Shown: positions 1-7,681, counted from the first letter of the stretch. The stretch: DNA of 13,129 nucleotides from JBNKDD01 sp050288085 (GCA_050288085.1 JBNKDD010000156.1:1-13129), one strand, 5' to 3'. The notes: generated by a model from the letters alone, not told the origin. Translations and numbers: made by a program.

Positions 1-964
1 ATACCCAGGGATGCAGCGCATGTTCCATACGCTGGAGAGGAGACTCCGCTTTCTCGCTGGCAGCTTCAAGGGCCCAGGTAGCTGCCTGACGCTGGCTCAC
101 GCCATTCACAACCTGGTCTCCAATCGCAACTTCGTAATCTTTCAATGCCTGCCGCGCAGCATGCAGGAACGCACGGCGGTCAGCATGGGCGCGAGCAGGG
201 ATAGTCATAGCAACAAGTACGCCCGCAATGGTGGCGTGGACTCCAGAGTACAGAATGGCTACCCAGAGGCCAACACCCAGCAGTATGTATGGCATACTGC
301 TCTTGACACCTGAACGGTTAAGTGCAATCAGGGCCAGCACAAAGCCAGCGCCAACGGCCAGTGCAAGCAGCGACAGGTTAGCTGTGTAGAAAAAGGCAAT
401 CACCAGCACTGCGCCGATATCATCGACGATGGCCAACGCGGTTACGAAGATTTTTAGTGGCAGCGGCGCTTTCGTGCCAAGCAATGCCAGCACACCCAAG
501 GTAAACGCGATGTCGGTAGCCATTGGCACACCCCAACCACCTGCACCGGGTCCGCCCACATTGAAAGCAACATAAATAAGGGCGGGAAACAGCATACCAC
601 CAACGGCAGCAGCCAGAGGTAGGGCGGCCTTACGCGGCGAGGATAATTCACCGGCAAGCACCTCGCGTTTGATCTCAAGGCCAACTACAAAGAAGAAAAT
701 AGCCATCAAACCATCGTTGATCCAGAGGATCAAGGGTTTGGACAGCGCCCATTCACCCAGTCCAAAGGTCAAATAGGTCTTCTGCCAGAGATCAAAGTAA
801 GACTGATTCCATGGCGAGTTAGCCCATATCAGTGCCATCCCACTGAAAACCAATAGCAAAATACCTGCTGCAGCTTCCAGGTGGATGAACTCCTGAAAGA
901 TAGTCTTTACGCCATTCGCTGGCGATTTTGCAAACTCTTGTTTGATTTCATTTACACTCATCAT
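1..964 (-). CDS. nhaA: Na+/H+ antiporter NhaA (partial, C-terminus beyond window)
   Basis: Inner-membrane antiporter that exports Na+ (or Li+) in exchange for protons, serving pH and sodium homeostasis. The minus frame stays open from 964 to the window edge and encodes about 321 residues, so roughly the last fifth of a usual ~390-residue NhaA is missing. The start reads ATG ATG AGT, 11 nt after a GGAGG ribosome site. Visible family marks are the N-terminal amphipathic helix leading into HLEAAAGILLL, the segment GLEIKREVLAGELS, ATDIAFTLGVLALLG (the Asp equivalent to E. coli D133), and ALAIVDDIGAVLVIAFFYT with the paired Asp equivalent to D163/D164 at the ion-binding site. The last visible residues, LQRMEHALHPWV, lead into helix X; the Lys equivalent to K300 lies outside. 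It is the third gene in the minus-strand ion-transport group and has its own candidate promoter. Identification is secure. Confidence 0.95.
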   Translation of the reverse strand, partial: MMSVNEIKQEFAKSPANGVKTIFQEFIHLEAAAGILLLVFSGMALIWANSPWNQSYFDLWQKTYLTFGLGEWALSKPLILWINDGLMAIFFFVVGLEIKREVLAGELSSPRKAALPLAAAVGGMLFPALIYVAFNVGGPGAGGWGVPMATDIAFTLGVLALLGTKAPLPLKIFVTALAIVDDIGAVLVIAFFYTANLSLLALAVGAGFVLALIALNRSGVKSSMPYILLGVGLWVAILYSGVHATIAGVLVAMTIPARAHADRRAFLHAARQALKDYEVAIGDQVVNGVSQRQAATWALEAASEKAESPLQRMEHALHPWV

Positions 965-1028
965 TTTATTACAGTCCTCCACAAAAAGTGTTAATCATTA
1001 CCATATTTTACTTACACTCTATGGAATT

Positions 1029-1034
1029 ATTATA
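1029..1034 (-). promoter_or_regulatory. Candidate nhaA promoter (-10 box)
   Basis: Read on the minus strand this is a perfect TATAAT. It lies in the 97-bp gap between the amphi-Trp gene and nhaA, and a start of transcription near 1022 would give a leader of about 58 nt. The -35 region 17 bp upstream (AGTCAA) is poor, so the promoter is weak, activator-dependent or spurious. If real, nhaA can be expressed apart from the ATPase genes upstream. Confidence 0.4.
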
Positions 1035-1061
1035 AGCTGTCGTGCTATTGCTTGACTCACA

Positions 1062-1334
1062 TTACCCCAGCACGACTGGTCCCTGTGCGTCATCGCCCTC
1101 GAACCAGGAGAGTTCTATTTCAAGACTTTGTTGAGTCCTGCCTTTCTTGCGCTCTTCCTCAACCTTCAACTCAAGGACGACGCTTTTCGGTACAGAGACT
1201 TCAATTTCCTGCGTGCCCTGGCGCAGAATAACCTGGCCTTCTGCCAACTTGTCTGCAAGCTCGCGGAGAAAGTCAGAAACACTTGGTACATCTATTTTCT
1301 CTTCGCTCTTAAACAACATTGCTTCTTTACTCAT
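1062..1334 (-). CDS. Amphi-Trp domain protein
   Basis: Small soluble protein of 90 residues that fits the amphi-Trp domain family. Members have an acidic and basic amphipathic N-terminal helix, here about residues 14-32 (PSVSDFLRELADKLAEGQVI), then beta-strands with alternating charge (QEIEVSVP, VVLELKVEEE) and a conserved Trp close to the C-terminus (W77 in LEIELSWFEG). The family has no established biochemical function; it is assigned here by pattern, not by alignment. The start follows AAAGGA at a somewhat long spacing. It lies 66 bp downstream of the Ca2+ ATPase and 97 bp upstream of nhaA on the same strand, so it is probably co-transcribed with transporters. There is no signal peptide or membrane segment, suggesting a cytoplasmic accessory or stress role, which is inference only. 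Confidence 0.75.
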   Translation of the reverse strand: MSKEAMLFKSEEKIDVPSVSDFLRELADKLAEGQVILRQGTQEIEVSVPKSVVLELKVEEERKKGRTQQSLEIELSWFEGDDAQGPVVLG

Positions 1335-1400
1335 TCCGTTTAATCCTTTCGCATACTAATTCAGGAACTCCAATGGTCCAAATTTGTTTTTCCACGGGAC

Positions 1401-4214
1401 TTATTGCTTAATGATGCCCCGCCGGATCAGCCATTTTTCACCCTCCACTACCCAGAAGATCGCCGTGCTAATCGCCAGGCTGACGAGCAGTTCCGGCAGC
1501 GGCAGTGGGGTGGTACCAAACAGGCTGTGAGCAAAGGGCAGGTAAACCACGCCCATTTGCAGAACCAGCGTTACAGCGATGGCGATCAGCAGCGGCCTGT
1601 TGCTGAACAGCCCAATGTTAAACACCGAATCCCGTTCGGAGCGGACGGCCAGCGCGTGCCCAAGCTGGGAAAGGGTGAGAGTCGTAAAGACCATCGTCCG
1701 CCAGTGGGGATTACCGGTCAGGTAGCCCCACAGGCCAACCCCCAGCGCAATAAAGCCCAGCAGCAGCCCCACCGACAGGATGTGACGGCTCATCCCACGC
1801 CCCAGAATATTCTCCTTGGGATCGTAGGGCTTGCGCTCCATCACATTGCGCTCGGATTGTTCTACGCCCAGCGCCAGTCCTGGCACGCCGTCAGTTACCA
1901 GGTTCATCCACAGGATTTGCAGGGTGCTGAGCGGCAGCGGCATACCCAGAAGCTGAGTCCAGAACATGACACTGATCTCACCGGTATTGCTGGTGAGAAT
2001 ATATTTAATGAACTTGCGTACGTTATCATAGATAGTGCGTCCTTCCTCAACCGCGCTGACGATGGTAGCGAAGTTGTCATCAAGCAGAACCATATCAGAG
2101 GCTTCTTTGCTGACATCGGTCCCGGTGATGCCCATCGCCACACCGATGTCACTGCGGCGGAGAGCAGGCGCATCGTTGACGCCGTCGCCGGTCATAGCAG
2201 CAAAGTTGCCCTGAGCTTGCAAGGCCTGCACGATCCGCAGTTTATGTTCCGGCGAGACACGGGCGTAAACGGACACATCACTTACCAGCGATTCAAGCGC
2301 TTGATCGTCCATCGTTGACAGATCGTGGCCGGTCAAAACGCGTCCGTTTTCGTCAATCCCCAATTCGCGGGCAATAGCCTGGGCGGTCAGCGGGTGATCA
2401 CCGGTGATCATTAGCGGGCGGATTCCGGCTTTGCGTGCGCGGGCAACAGCATCTTTGACTTCAGGGCGCGGCGGGTCAATCATGCCCACCATCCCGACAA
2501 AGACCAGGTCATGTTCGCTAGTTTCGGTGTTGGCCGGGATATCGGCCAGCAGCCGGAGAGCCACTCCCAGCACCCGTAGACCATTCTGGGCCATCTGGTC
2601 GTTAGAAGCCTGAATACGGGCGCGCCACTCGTCCGTCATCGGCTCGATCTGGTCATGTACCCAGACGTAGGAGCTGATATCAAGCAAGTTATCAACCGCA
2701 CCTTTGGTGACGGCCACGCTGCGTTTGCCGTTGAAGTGAAGCAGTTCGACCACACGGGCCAGAGTCCCCTCGGCGACCGGGTCATCGGCCAGTGTGTGAA
2801 CGGTCGTCATGCGCTTGCGCTCCGATGAGAATGGCACCTCGGCCACACGCGGCAGCAGCGCATCGAGATCGGCCTTGTCCATCCCAAAACGGGCGGCAGC
2901 CAGCAAGAATGCCCCTTCGGTCGGGTCCCCAATTGCCCGCAGTTCTCCGGGATCATCGGGGTTGCTATCAAGAGTGGCATCGTTGCACAGCGCCCCACCG
3001 GTGAGCGTCAGGATTTTGGCGGTGCGGGTTGGTTCTTTCGTCTCAACATGGGCTAGCAGTTTACGCCCCTCGCGGTTGACTTCAACCAGATCGACCGTTT
3101 CTCCTGCCACATCGATCATCCGGGCCGTCATGCGATTCTCGGTCAGGGTGCCGGTCTTATCGGAAGCGATCACCGTCACCGAGCCAAGCGTCTCGACAGC
3201 GGGCAGCCTGCGGATCAGGGCCTTGCGCTTGAGCATCCGCTGTGCACCCAGCGCCAGCGAGATTGTGACGACAGCGGGCAGTCCTTCGGGTACAGCGGCA
3301 ACAGCCAGGGCAACGGCAGTCAGGAACATCTCGCGGACATCCTCGCCGCGCAGCAATCCCAGTGAAAACACGATGGCGACAATGATGACAGACGCTATTG
3401 CCAGCACCTTGCCCAGTTCGGCCATGCGTTTTTGCAGCGGCGTCTGGTCATCCTCCACCGATTGGATCAGCTCGGCGATCCGGCCTAATTCGGTGTTCAT
3501 CCCCGTCGCAGTTACCAGGCCAACCCCCCGCCCATAGGTAACGAACGTTCCCTTGTAGAGCATGTTCGTGCGGTCACCGATGGGTATATGCTGTGTAGCC
3601 CGGATCGGTGCTGTCATCTTATCGATAGGCTCCGATTCGCCTGTCAGTGAAGCTTCCTGCACGCGCAGGTTAGCCGCATCAATCACCCGCATATCGGCGG
3701 GCATGACGCTCCCCGATTCCAGCAGCACCACGTCACCGGGGACTAATTCGTGGGACTCAATTTCCACCACGCGCCCATCACGGCGCACCCGGACCACCGG
3801 GGCACTCATCCGTTTCAGGGCGGCCATCGCCCGTTCGGCGCGGTATTCCTGCACGAAGCCCAGCGCGGCATTCAGGGCAACTATCGCCATGATGATCGCC
3901 CCATCCAATACATCTTTGACCAGCGCTGAGACCACCGCAGCACCGATCAAGATCAGCACCATGACATCGGATAGCTGCTCCCATAGGATGCGCCAGGGGC
4001 TTTTCAATCCACCTTCGGCCAGTTCGTTTGGGCCGTATTTTTCCAGCCGCGCAGCAGCCTCTTCAGCACTCAATCCAACTGCCGGGTCTGTGCCATAGGA
4101 TTTGAGCAGGTCCTCTACGGGAACTAAGTGCCAATCTCCGCTGGTCCCTGCTGCTTGCGCCGGGCTTTGCACGGTGGTGCCGGTAGTTGGGTTTTCATTC
4201 AACGCAACTGCCAT
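1401..4214 (-). CDS. P-type (P2A) calcium-translocating ATPase
   Basis: Membrane ATPase, 937 residues, that pumps Ca2+ out of the cytoplasm. All core P-type elements are present in order: actuator-domain TGES at 191-194, PEGLPA in M4 at 309-314, the phosphorylation motif DKTGT at 352-356 (D352), the nucleotide-domain KGA at 504-506, TGDH at 604-607 and the hinge TGDGVND at 675-681. Ca2+ ligands known from SERCA are largely kept: E310 in M4, N743 and E746 in M5 (LTSNTGE), and N771, T774 and D775 in M6 (NLVTDG). The M8 Glu of SERCA (E908) aligns with Q850. About ten membrane helices and a soluble N-terminus are typical of the type. The start follows AGGAGATC and a second AAGG close to ATG. A Na+ or Mn2+ specificity cannot be excluded, but the M4-M6 set favours Ca2+. 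First gene of the minus-strand group. Confidence 0.93.
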   Translation of the reverse strand: MAVALNENPTTGTTVQSPAQAAGTSGDWHLVPVEDLLKSYGTDPAVGLSAEEAAARLEKYGPNELAEGGLKSPWRILWEQLSDVMVLILIGAAVVSALVKDVLDGAIIMAIVALNAALGFVQEYRAERAMAALKRMSAPVVRVRRDGRVVEIESHELVPGDVVLLESGSVMPADMRVIDAANLRVQEASLTGESEPIDKMTAPIRATQHIPIGDRTNMLYKGTFVTYGRGVGLVTATGMNTELGRIAELIQSVEDDQTPLQKRMAELGKVLAIASVIIVAIVFSLGLLRGEDVREMFLTAVALAVAAVPEGLPAVVTISLALGAQRMLKRKALIRRLPAVETLGSVTVIASDKTGTLTENRMTARMIDVAGETVDLVEVNREGRKLLAHVETKEPTRTAKILTLTGGALCNDATLDSNPDDPGELRAIGDPTEGAFLLAAARFGMDKADLDALLPRVAEVPFSSERKRMTTVHTLADDPVAEGTLARVVELLHFNGKRSVAVTKGAVDNLLDISSYVWVHDQIEPMTDEWRARIQASNDQMAQNGLRVLGVALRLLADIPANTETSEHDLVFVGMVGMIDPPRPEVKDAVARARKAGIRPLMITGDHPLTAQAIARELGIDENGRVLTGHDLSTMDDQALESLVSDVSVYARVSPEHKLRIVQALQAQGNFAAMTGDGVNDAPALRRSDIGVAMGITGTDVSKEASDMVLLDDNFATIVSAVEEGRTIYDNVRKFIKYILTSNTGEISVMFWTQLLGMPLPLSTLQILWMNLVTDGVPGLALGVEQSERNVMERKPYDPKENILGRGMSRHILSVGLLLGFIALGVGLWGYLTGNPHWRTMVFTTLTLSQLGHALAVRSERDSVFNIGLFSNRPLLIAIAVTLVLQMGVVYLPFAHSLFGTTPLPLPELLVSLAISTAIFWVVEGEKWLIRRGIIKQ

Positions 4215-4300
4215 ACCTTTTTGATCTCCTGATACTTGATATGAAAATGGCGGCGCACTTTCGCCCGTTTACCAGAGTAACCCAGAGCGCCGTCTATTAA

Positions 4301-4329
4301 AATCTAGCGGGTGGACAATTCAGTTGCAA
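4301..4329 (-). promoter_or_regulatory. Candidate promoter of the Ca2+ ATPase group
   Basis: On the minus strand, TTGCAA (4329-4324) is followed after exactly 17 bp by TAGATT (4306-4301). Each box matches 4 of 6 consensus bases. Transcription would start near 4294, giving a leader of about 80 nt before the ATPase start codon. A CGGCGC/GCGCCG pair (4251-4256 and 4287-4292) could fold in that leader. The 19-bp palindrome at 4344-4362 lies just upstream of the -35 box, where an activator would bind. Confidence 0.35.
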
Positions 4330-4343
4330 TATATGGACAAAAA

Positions 4344-4362
4344 TACCCACACGGTGTGGGTA
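4344..4362. promoter_or_regulatory. 19-bp perfect palindrome between the divergent genes
   Basis: TACCCACAC and GTGTGGGTA flank a single G, giving two perfect 9-bp arms. It lies upstream of both divergent candidate promoters, so it could be an operator for either side. The TACCC...GGGTA outline loosely recalls operators of metal- or aldehyde-sensing CsoR/RcnR/FrmR regulators, but no regulator gene is present to support that. Read on the minus strand the same sequence is an 8-bp GC-rich stem with a CCG loop, followed by ATTTTTG, so it could also act as an intrinsic terminator for antisense transcription coming from the crt side. The symmetry is seen directly; the function is open. Confidence 0.5.
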
Positions 4363-4425
4363 GTCAAATTCCCCGACTCTCCCGGCAGTGACTATTTCCC
4401 CCCTCCAAAATGATTCCTAAAAATA

Positions 4426-4455
4426 TTGGAATATTTTGTTCATATTTTGTAAAAT
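4426..4455 (+). promoter_or_regulatory. Candidate promoter of the carotenoid operon
   Basis: TTGGAA (4426-4431) and TAAAAT (4450-4455) are separated by 18 bp; the boxes match 4 and 5 of 6 consensus bases. An overlapping TATAAA follows at 4455-4460. Transcription would begin near 4462, about 30 nt before the crtI start. The left arm of the 13-bp inverted repeat fills the spacer and the right arm covers the start region, so a bound repressor would block polymerase. Confidence 0.4.
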
Positions 4456-4478
4456 ATAAACATAAACAAAATATGAAC
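4438..4478. promoter_or_regulatory. 13-bp perfect inverted repeat, putative crt operator
   Basis: GTTCATATTTTGT at 4438-4450 is the exact reverse complement of ACAAAATATGAAC at 4466-4478, with a 15-bp AT-rich spacer. The half-site is also directly repeated: ATATTTTGT occurs at 4431-4439 and again at 4442-4450, an 11-bp period. On the + strand, ACA recurs at 4466 and 4477, again 11 bp apart, within the pattern A-nn-T-nn-ACA. As I recall, operators of the B12-dependent light-sensing repressor CarH (MerR family) consist of 11-bp half-sites of about this pattern placed over a crt-type promoter. The repeats are seen; the CarH/LitR link is inference. Confidence 0.5.
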
Positions 4479-4491
4479 ACGGATCGGATTA

Positions 4492-5976
4492 ATGAAACAG
4501 ATTGTCATTATTGGAGCAGGAATGGGAGGGCTGGCAGCAGCCCTGCGCTTAAGAGCACAGGGATTTGAAGTCACCGTGCTCGAAAAACAGGCACGCCCCG
4601 GTGGTCGGAGCAGCGTGATCGAAGAGGCTGGCTTTCGGGTCGATACCGGCCCGACTATCCTGGTGATGAAAGAAGCCTTCGACGACACCTACCAGGCGCT
4701 GGGTCTTGACATCAATGACCGGATCAACTTTAAGCTGATCGATCCCAACTACCGGATTTATTATCACGATGGCAGCCACCTCGATATGTTCAGCCGCATG
4801 CCCCAGCTGGCCGCCGAAGTCGAGCGGATAGCGCCGGGGATGGCCGAGCGGCTGTTCCGGTTCATCGGTGACAATGCCAAAAAGTACGAGCTTGGCATGG
4901 AATTCGTGGATCGCAACTTCGACCGGATCACCGATCTCGCCAATCCGGCTGCCGGGCTGAGATTGTTCCAGACTAAAGCCCACCAGAATATGTACAAACA
5001 GGTAGCTCGCTACTTCGATGGAAACGATAAACTGGCGAAAGCTTTCTCTTTCCACTCGATGTTCCTGGGCCTCTCGCCATTTGATGCCCTGGCGATGTAC
5101 TCCCTGATCACCTACGCAGACATCGCCCTGGGGATGTGGTATCCCGAAGGTGGCATCTACAGCCTGATCGAAGATATGGTCGCCTTAGCCGGTGAGATGG
5201 GTGTGACCATCCGCACCAATACCCCGGTCGAAGAAATTTGCATCGAGGACGGGAAGGTCAGCGGCGTGCGCCTCCAATCAGGTGAATTTGTCGAAGCCGA
5301 TCTGGTCGTCTCCAACGCCGATCTGCCCTACACCTACACCCACCTGATCCACCCCCGACACCGTACATCCTACACCCCCCGGCGCATCGAAAAGATGAAT
5401 TACGCTTGCTCAGGATATTTACTTTACCTGGGTATCGATAAGGTTTACGACCAGGCGCAGCACCAATCCCTGTATTTTTCTGAAGATTACCGCGCCAACC
5501 TTGACGCGATCTTCGTCGATAAGGTTGTACCGGAGCATCCTTCCTTCCATATCAGCATTCCGACCGTCACCGATCCATCGCTTGCACCTCGCGACCACAC
5601 GCTGATTTACCTGCTGGCTCCGATGCCAAACCTGACCGCTGATGTCGACTGGGATGAGGCCGCTCCCATCGTCCGCGAAAAGTTGATTGACCAGTTATCA
5701 AACCTGCTCGATCCCGATCTCCGCGATCACATCGTCTGGGAACGGGAATACCGCCCCACCGACTTCCTGTCCGACTATAACGCGGTACACGGCACCGCCT
5801 TCGGGTCGCTGTCACAGGGTTTTTTCCAATCGTCATACTTCCGCCCTCACAACACCGACCGCCGTATCAAGGGCCTGTATTTTGTTGGACAGGGCACTTA
5901 TCCCGGCATCGGGATGCCCATGGTTCATATCTCGTCAAGACTTGTAACGGAAAGGATTGTTAAGGAATGGGCGTGA
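4492..5976 (+). CDS. crtI: Phytoene desaturase (CrtI-type)
   Basis: FAD-dependent desaturase of 494 residues, normal for the family, which converts phytoene towards lycopene at the membrane surface. The N-terminal dinucleotide-binding fold shows VIIGAGMGG (glycines at 8, 10, 12 and 13), an acidic strand end EK at 31-32 and GGRSS from 37. DTGPT follows at 51-55. WYPEGGIYSL at 216-225 is the conserved mid-protein motif, and the C-terminal FAD segment GLYFVGQGTYPGIGMP sits at 461-476. This C-terminus is closer to phytoene desaturases than the GGTTHPGGGVP ending of the second paralogue in this operon, and its place directly before crtB supports the phytoene role. First gene of the operon; the ribosome site is weak (GGAT). 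Which paralogue performs which desaturation is inferred, since CrtI-family specificity is hard to read from sequence. Confidence 0.88.
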   Translation: MKQIVIIGAGMGGLAAALRLRAQGFEVTVLEKQARPGGRSSVIEEAGFRVDTGPTILVMKEAFDDTYQALGLDINDRINFKLIDPNYRIYYHDGSHLDMFSRMPQLAAEVERIAPGMAERLFRFIGDNAKKYELGMEFVDRNFDRITDLANPAAGLRLFQTKAHQNMYKQVARYFDGNDKLAKAFSFHSMFLGLSPFDALAMYSLITYADIALGMWYPEGGIYSLIEDMVALAGEMGVTIRTNTPVEEICIEDGKVSGVRLQSGEFVEADLVVSNADLPYTYTHLIHPRHRTSYTPRRIEKMNYACSGYLLYLGIDKVYDQAQHQSLYFSEDYRANLDAIFVDKVVPEHPSFHISIPTVTDPSLAPRDHTLIYLLAPMPNLTADVDWDEAAPIVREKLIDQLSNLLDPDLRDHIVWEREYRPTDFLSDYNAVHGTAFGSLSQGFFQSSYFRPHNTDRRIKGLYFVGQGTYPGIGMPMVHISSRLVTERIVKEWA

Positions 5977-6875
5977 CATTAACTACCTCCGTATCGCATT
6001 CATCTTTCAATGTAGCAACCGCCGATGATTATCTGGTCTGCCGCCAGATCATGCAGGCAGCCAGCCGGAATTATTCTTTTGCCAGCAAGTTTTTCCCGCC
6101 GGAAAAGCTCCACCATGTCGAGGCGCTGTATGCTTTCCTGCGCGTTGGCGATGATCGGGTGGACGTTTCACACGAGGGCTTTGCTTCAAGGGAAGCAGCT
6201 ATCGAAGACTGGGAAAATCTGTACTGGCGGGCATGGCACAGCTGCGACAGCCCGCACCCGGTGATCCGGGCTTATCTCAACACAGCCATCGAACATGGCA
6301 TTCCCACCGACGTCATGGCAACCTACTTCCGCGCCATGAAAGAAGACCTGACGATCACCCGCTTCCCGACTTTTGACGACCTGCTGCATTACATGGAAGG
6401 CAGCGCCATCCCGGTCGGGCGGGGAATGACCTACATCCTCGGCACGCGGAACGGCTGCACCATCGAGGACGCCCTGCCCGGTGCCGATGCCCTGTCTATC
6501 GCGATGCAGCTCTCGAATTTCTGGCGGGATATCGGCGAGGACTATCACAACATCAACCGGGTCTACATCCCGCAGGAGGATATGGCTCACTTCAACTACA
6601 CTGAAGCTGACCTGGCTGCCCGGCGTGTCAATCAGAACCTGGTCGATCTGTTGGAGTTCCAGTTTGAACGCACCGAGCGCTATTATGAGCAGGCTCGACA
6701 GAGCATCCCGATGCTAGCGGCTGGACGTTGGGCCGTGATGAGCGGCCTCGAAATCTACCGGGCGATCATCACCACCATCCGGCGCAATGGCTACGACGTG
6801 TTCAACAAACGAGCCTCCGCCCCTGATCCGCTCAAGCTCGCCCTGGTGGCAAAAGCGCGGATTGCTGCTGCCTAA
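5967..6875 (+). CDS. crtB: Phytoene synthase
   Basis: Squalene/phytoene synthase family enzyme of about 302 residues; it condenses two geranylgeranyl diphosphates to phytoene, the first committed carotenoid step. SFASKFFPPEK (37-47) and the first Asp-rich motif YAFLRVGDDRVD (D62, D63, D66) are followed by YMEGSAIPVG in place of the plant-like YCYxVAGTVG. The second Asp-rich motif is QLSNFWRDIGED (N184, D188, D192), followed by RVYIP. The start is not certain: ATG at 5967 overlaps crtI by 10 nt but has AAGGA directly against it, whereas GTG at 5973 is in the same frame, lies 6 nt after AAGGA and makes a 4-nt GTGA overlap with the crtI stop. Either way translation is probably coupled to crtI. 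A squalene synthase is unlikely given the neighbours. Confidence 0.93.
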   Translation: MGVTLTTSVSHSSFNVATADDYLVCRQIMQAASRNYSFASKFFPPEKLHHVEALYAFLRVGDDRVDVSHEGFASREAAIEDWENLYWRAWHSCDSPHPVIRAYLNTAIEHGIPTDVMATYFRAMKEDLTITRFPTFDDLLHYMEGSAIPVGRGMTYILGTRNGCTIEDALPGADALSIAMQLSNFWRDIGEDYHNINRVYIPQEDMAHFNYTEADLAARRVNQNLVDLLEFQFERTERYYEQARQSIPMLAAGRWAVMSGLEIYRAIITTIRRNGYDVFNKRASAPDPLKLALVAKARIAAA

Positions 6876-6889
6876 ATAAAGGACAGACA

Positions 6890-7681
6890 ATGACCTACTT
6901 TGGCGTCCTTGCCCGGTTCCTGCTCCCGCTGCTGCTGCTGCTGATCGCACTGCACCTATGGCGGCCAGCCCGCCGCGAGTTTTACCGGATCGTGCTGATC
7001 CACCTGATCATTGCCCTGGTATACACCACGCCCTGGGATAATTACCTGGTGGCGACCGGCGTTTGGTGGTACGATGAGTCACTGGTCACCGGCCTGACTA
7101 TTGGCTGGGTGCCGGTCGAGGAATACACCTTCTTCATTCTCCAAACCGCCCTGACCGGATTGTGGATCGCCTGGTTGATGCGTCATACCACCCTAGTCCG
7201 TGACCAGATCGAGGGAAAGCCTATCATTCGTTGGGCCGCCTCGATTGTCGTTATCACTGTGTGGATCACTTTTAGTGCCCTGTGGCTGATCGGCTGGACG
7301 CCCGGAACCTACCTGAGCCTGATCCTGGCCTGGGCGCTGATCCCGATCCTGATCCAGGTGGCTTTCGGTGCCGATATCTTACTCGCCAATTGGCAGCTTC
7401 TGCTGGCCGCCATCGTTCCGCCGACCCTTTACCTGTGGCTGGTCGATTTTCTCGCGATCCAGTCCGGCACCTGGACGATTGATCCGGCACAGACGACTGG
7501 GATCAAGGTCGGTGTTTTACCGCTCGAAGAGATGGTATTCTTCCTGGTCACCAATGTTATTGTGGCCTTTGGCGTTACCCTGATGCTGTCCGAAACCAGC
7601 CAGCAGCGAGCCGGTCAGATAGTTGATTCGCTGCGCCGATCACGTACCCTGATTGAGGGAAACGACCATGCTTCAATCTGA
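6890..7681 (+). CDS. crtYcd: Fused heterodimer-type lycopene cyclase (CrtYc-CrtYd)
   Basis: Integral membrane protein of 263 residues that forms beta-ionone rings on lycopene. It joins in one chain the two halves that many Actinobacteria encode as separate crtYc and crtYd. The duplication is visible: each half carries a PxEE motif followed by aromatic residues, PVEEYTFF at 75-82 and PLEEMVFF at 211-218. PWDNY at 48-52 is also typical. About six to seven hydrophobic helices span the chain, the first very Leu-rich (LLPLLLLLIAL) and encoded by tandem CTG codons. AAAGGA lies 6 nt before the ATG, 14 bp after crtB. Fused forms are known from archaea, fungi and Bacteroidota. Whether it makes one ring or two cannot be read from sequence; the CruF and CrtD-like genes downstream suggest that one end stays acyclic. 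Confidence 0.9.
   Translation: MTYFGVLARFLLPLLLLLIALHLWRPARREFYRIVLIHLIIALVYTTPWDNYLVATGVWWYDESLVTGLTIGWVPVEEYTFFILQTALTGLWIAWLMRHTTLVRDQIEGKPIIRWAASIVVITVWITFSALWLIGWTPGTYLSLILAWALIPILIQVAFGADILLANWQLLLAAIVPPTLYLWLVDFLAIQSGTWTIDPAQTTGIKVGVLPLEEMVFFLVTNVIVAFGVTLMLSETSQQRAGQIVDSLRRSRTLIEGNDHASI

Noticed and set aside
11..313. + strand reading frame of 100 codons at the left edge
   Set aside because: It is the exact complement frame of the nhaA coding sequence, which shows clear family motifs on the minus strand.
2809..3537. Long + strand reading frame (242 codons) opposite the Ca2+ ATPase gene; similar frames at 1404-2318 and 3562-4098
   Set aside because: They lie wholly within the well-supported ATPase gene on the other strand and translate to Ser/Arg-rich or Gln/His-rich low-complexity protein typical of antisense shadows.
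6928..6947. Tandem CTG triplet repeat
   Set aside because: It encodes the Leu-rich first membrane helix of the lycopene cyclase and needs no other explanation.
7653..7667. TTG start giving CruF five extra residues
   Set aside because: No ribosome site precedes TTG 7653, whereas ATG 7668 has GAGGGA at a good distance.
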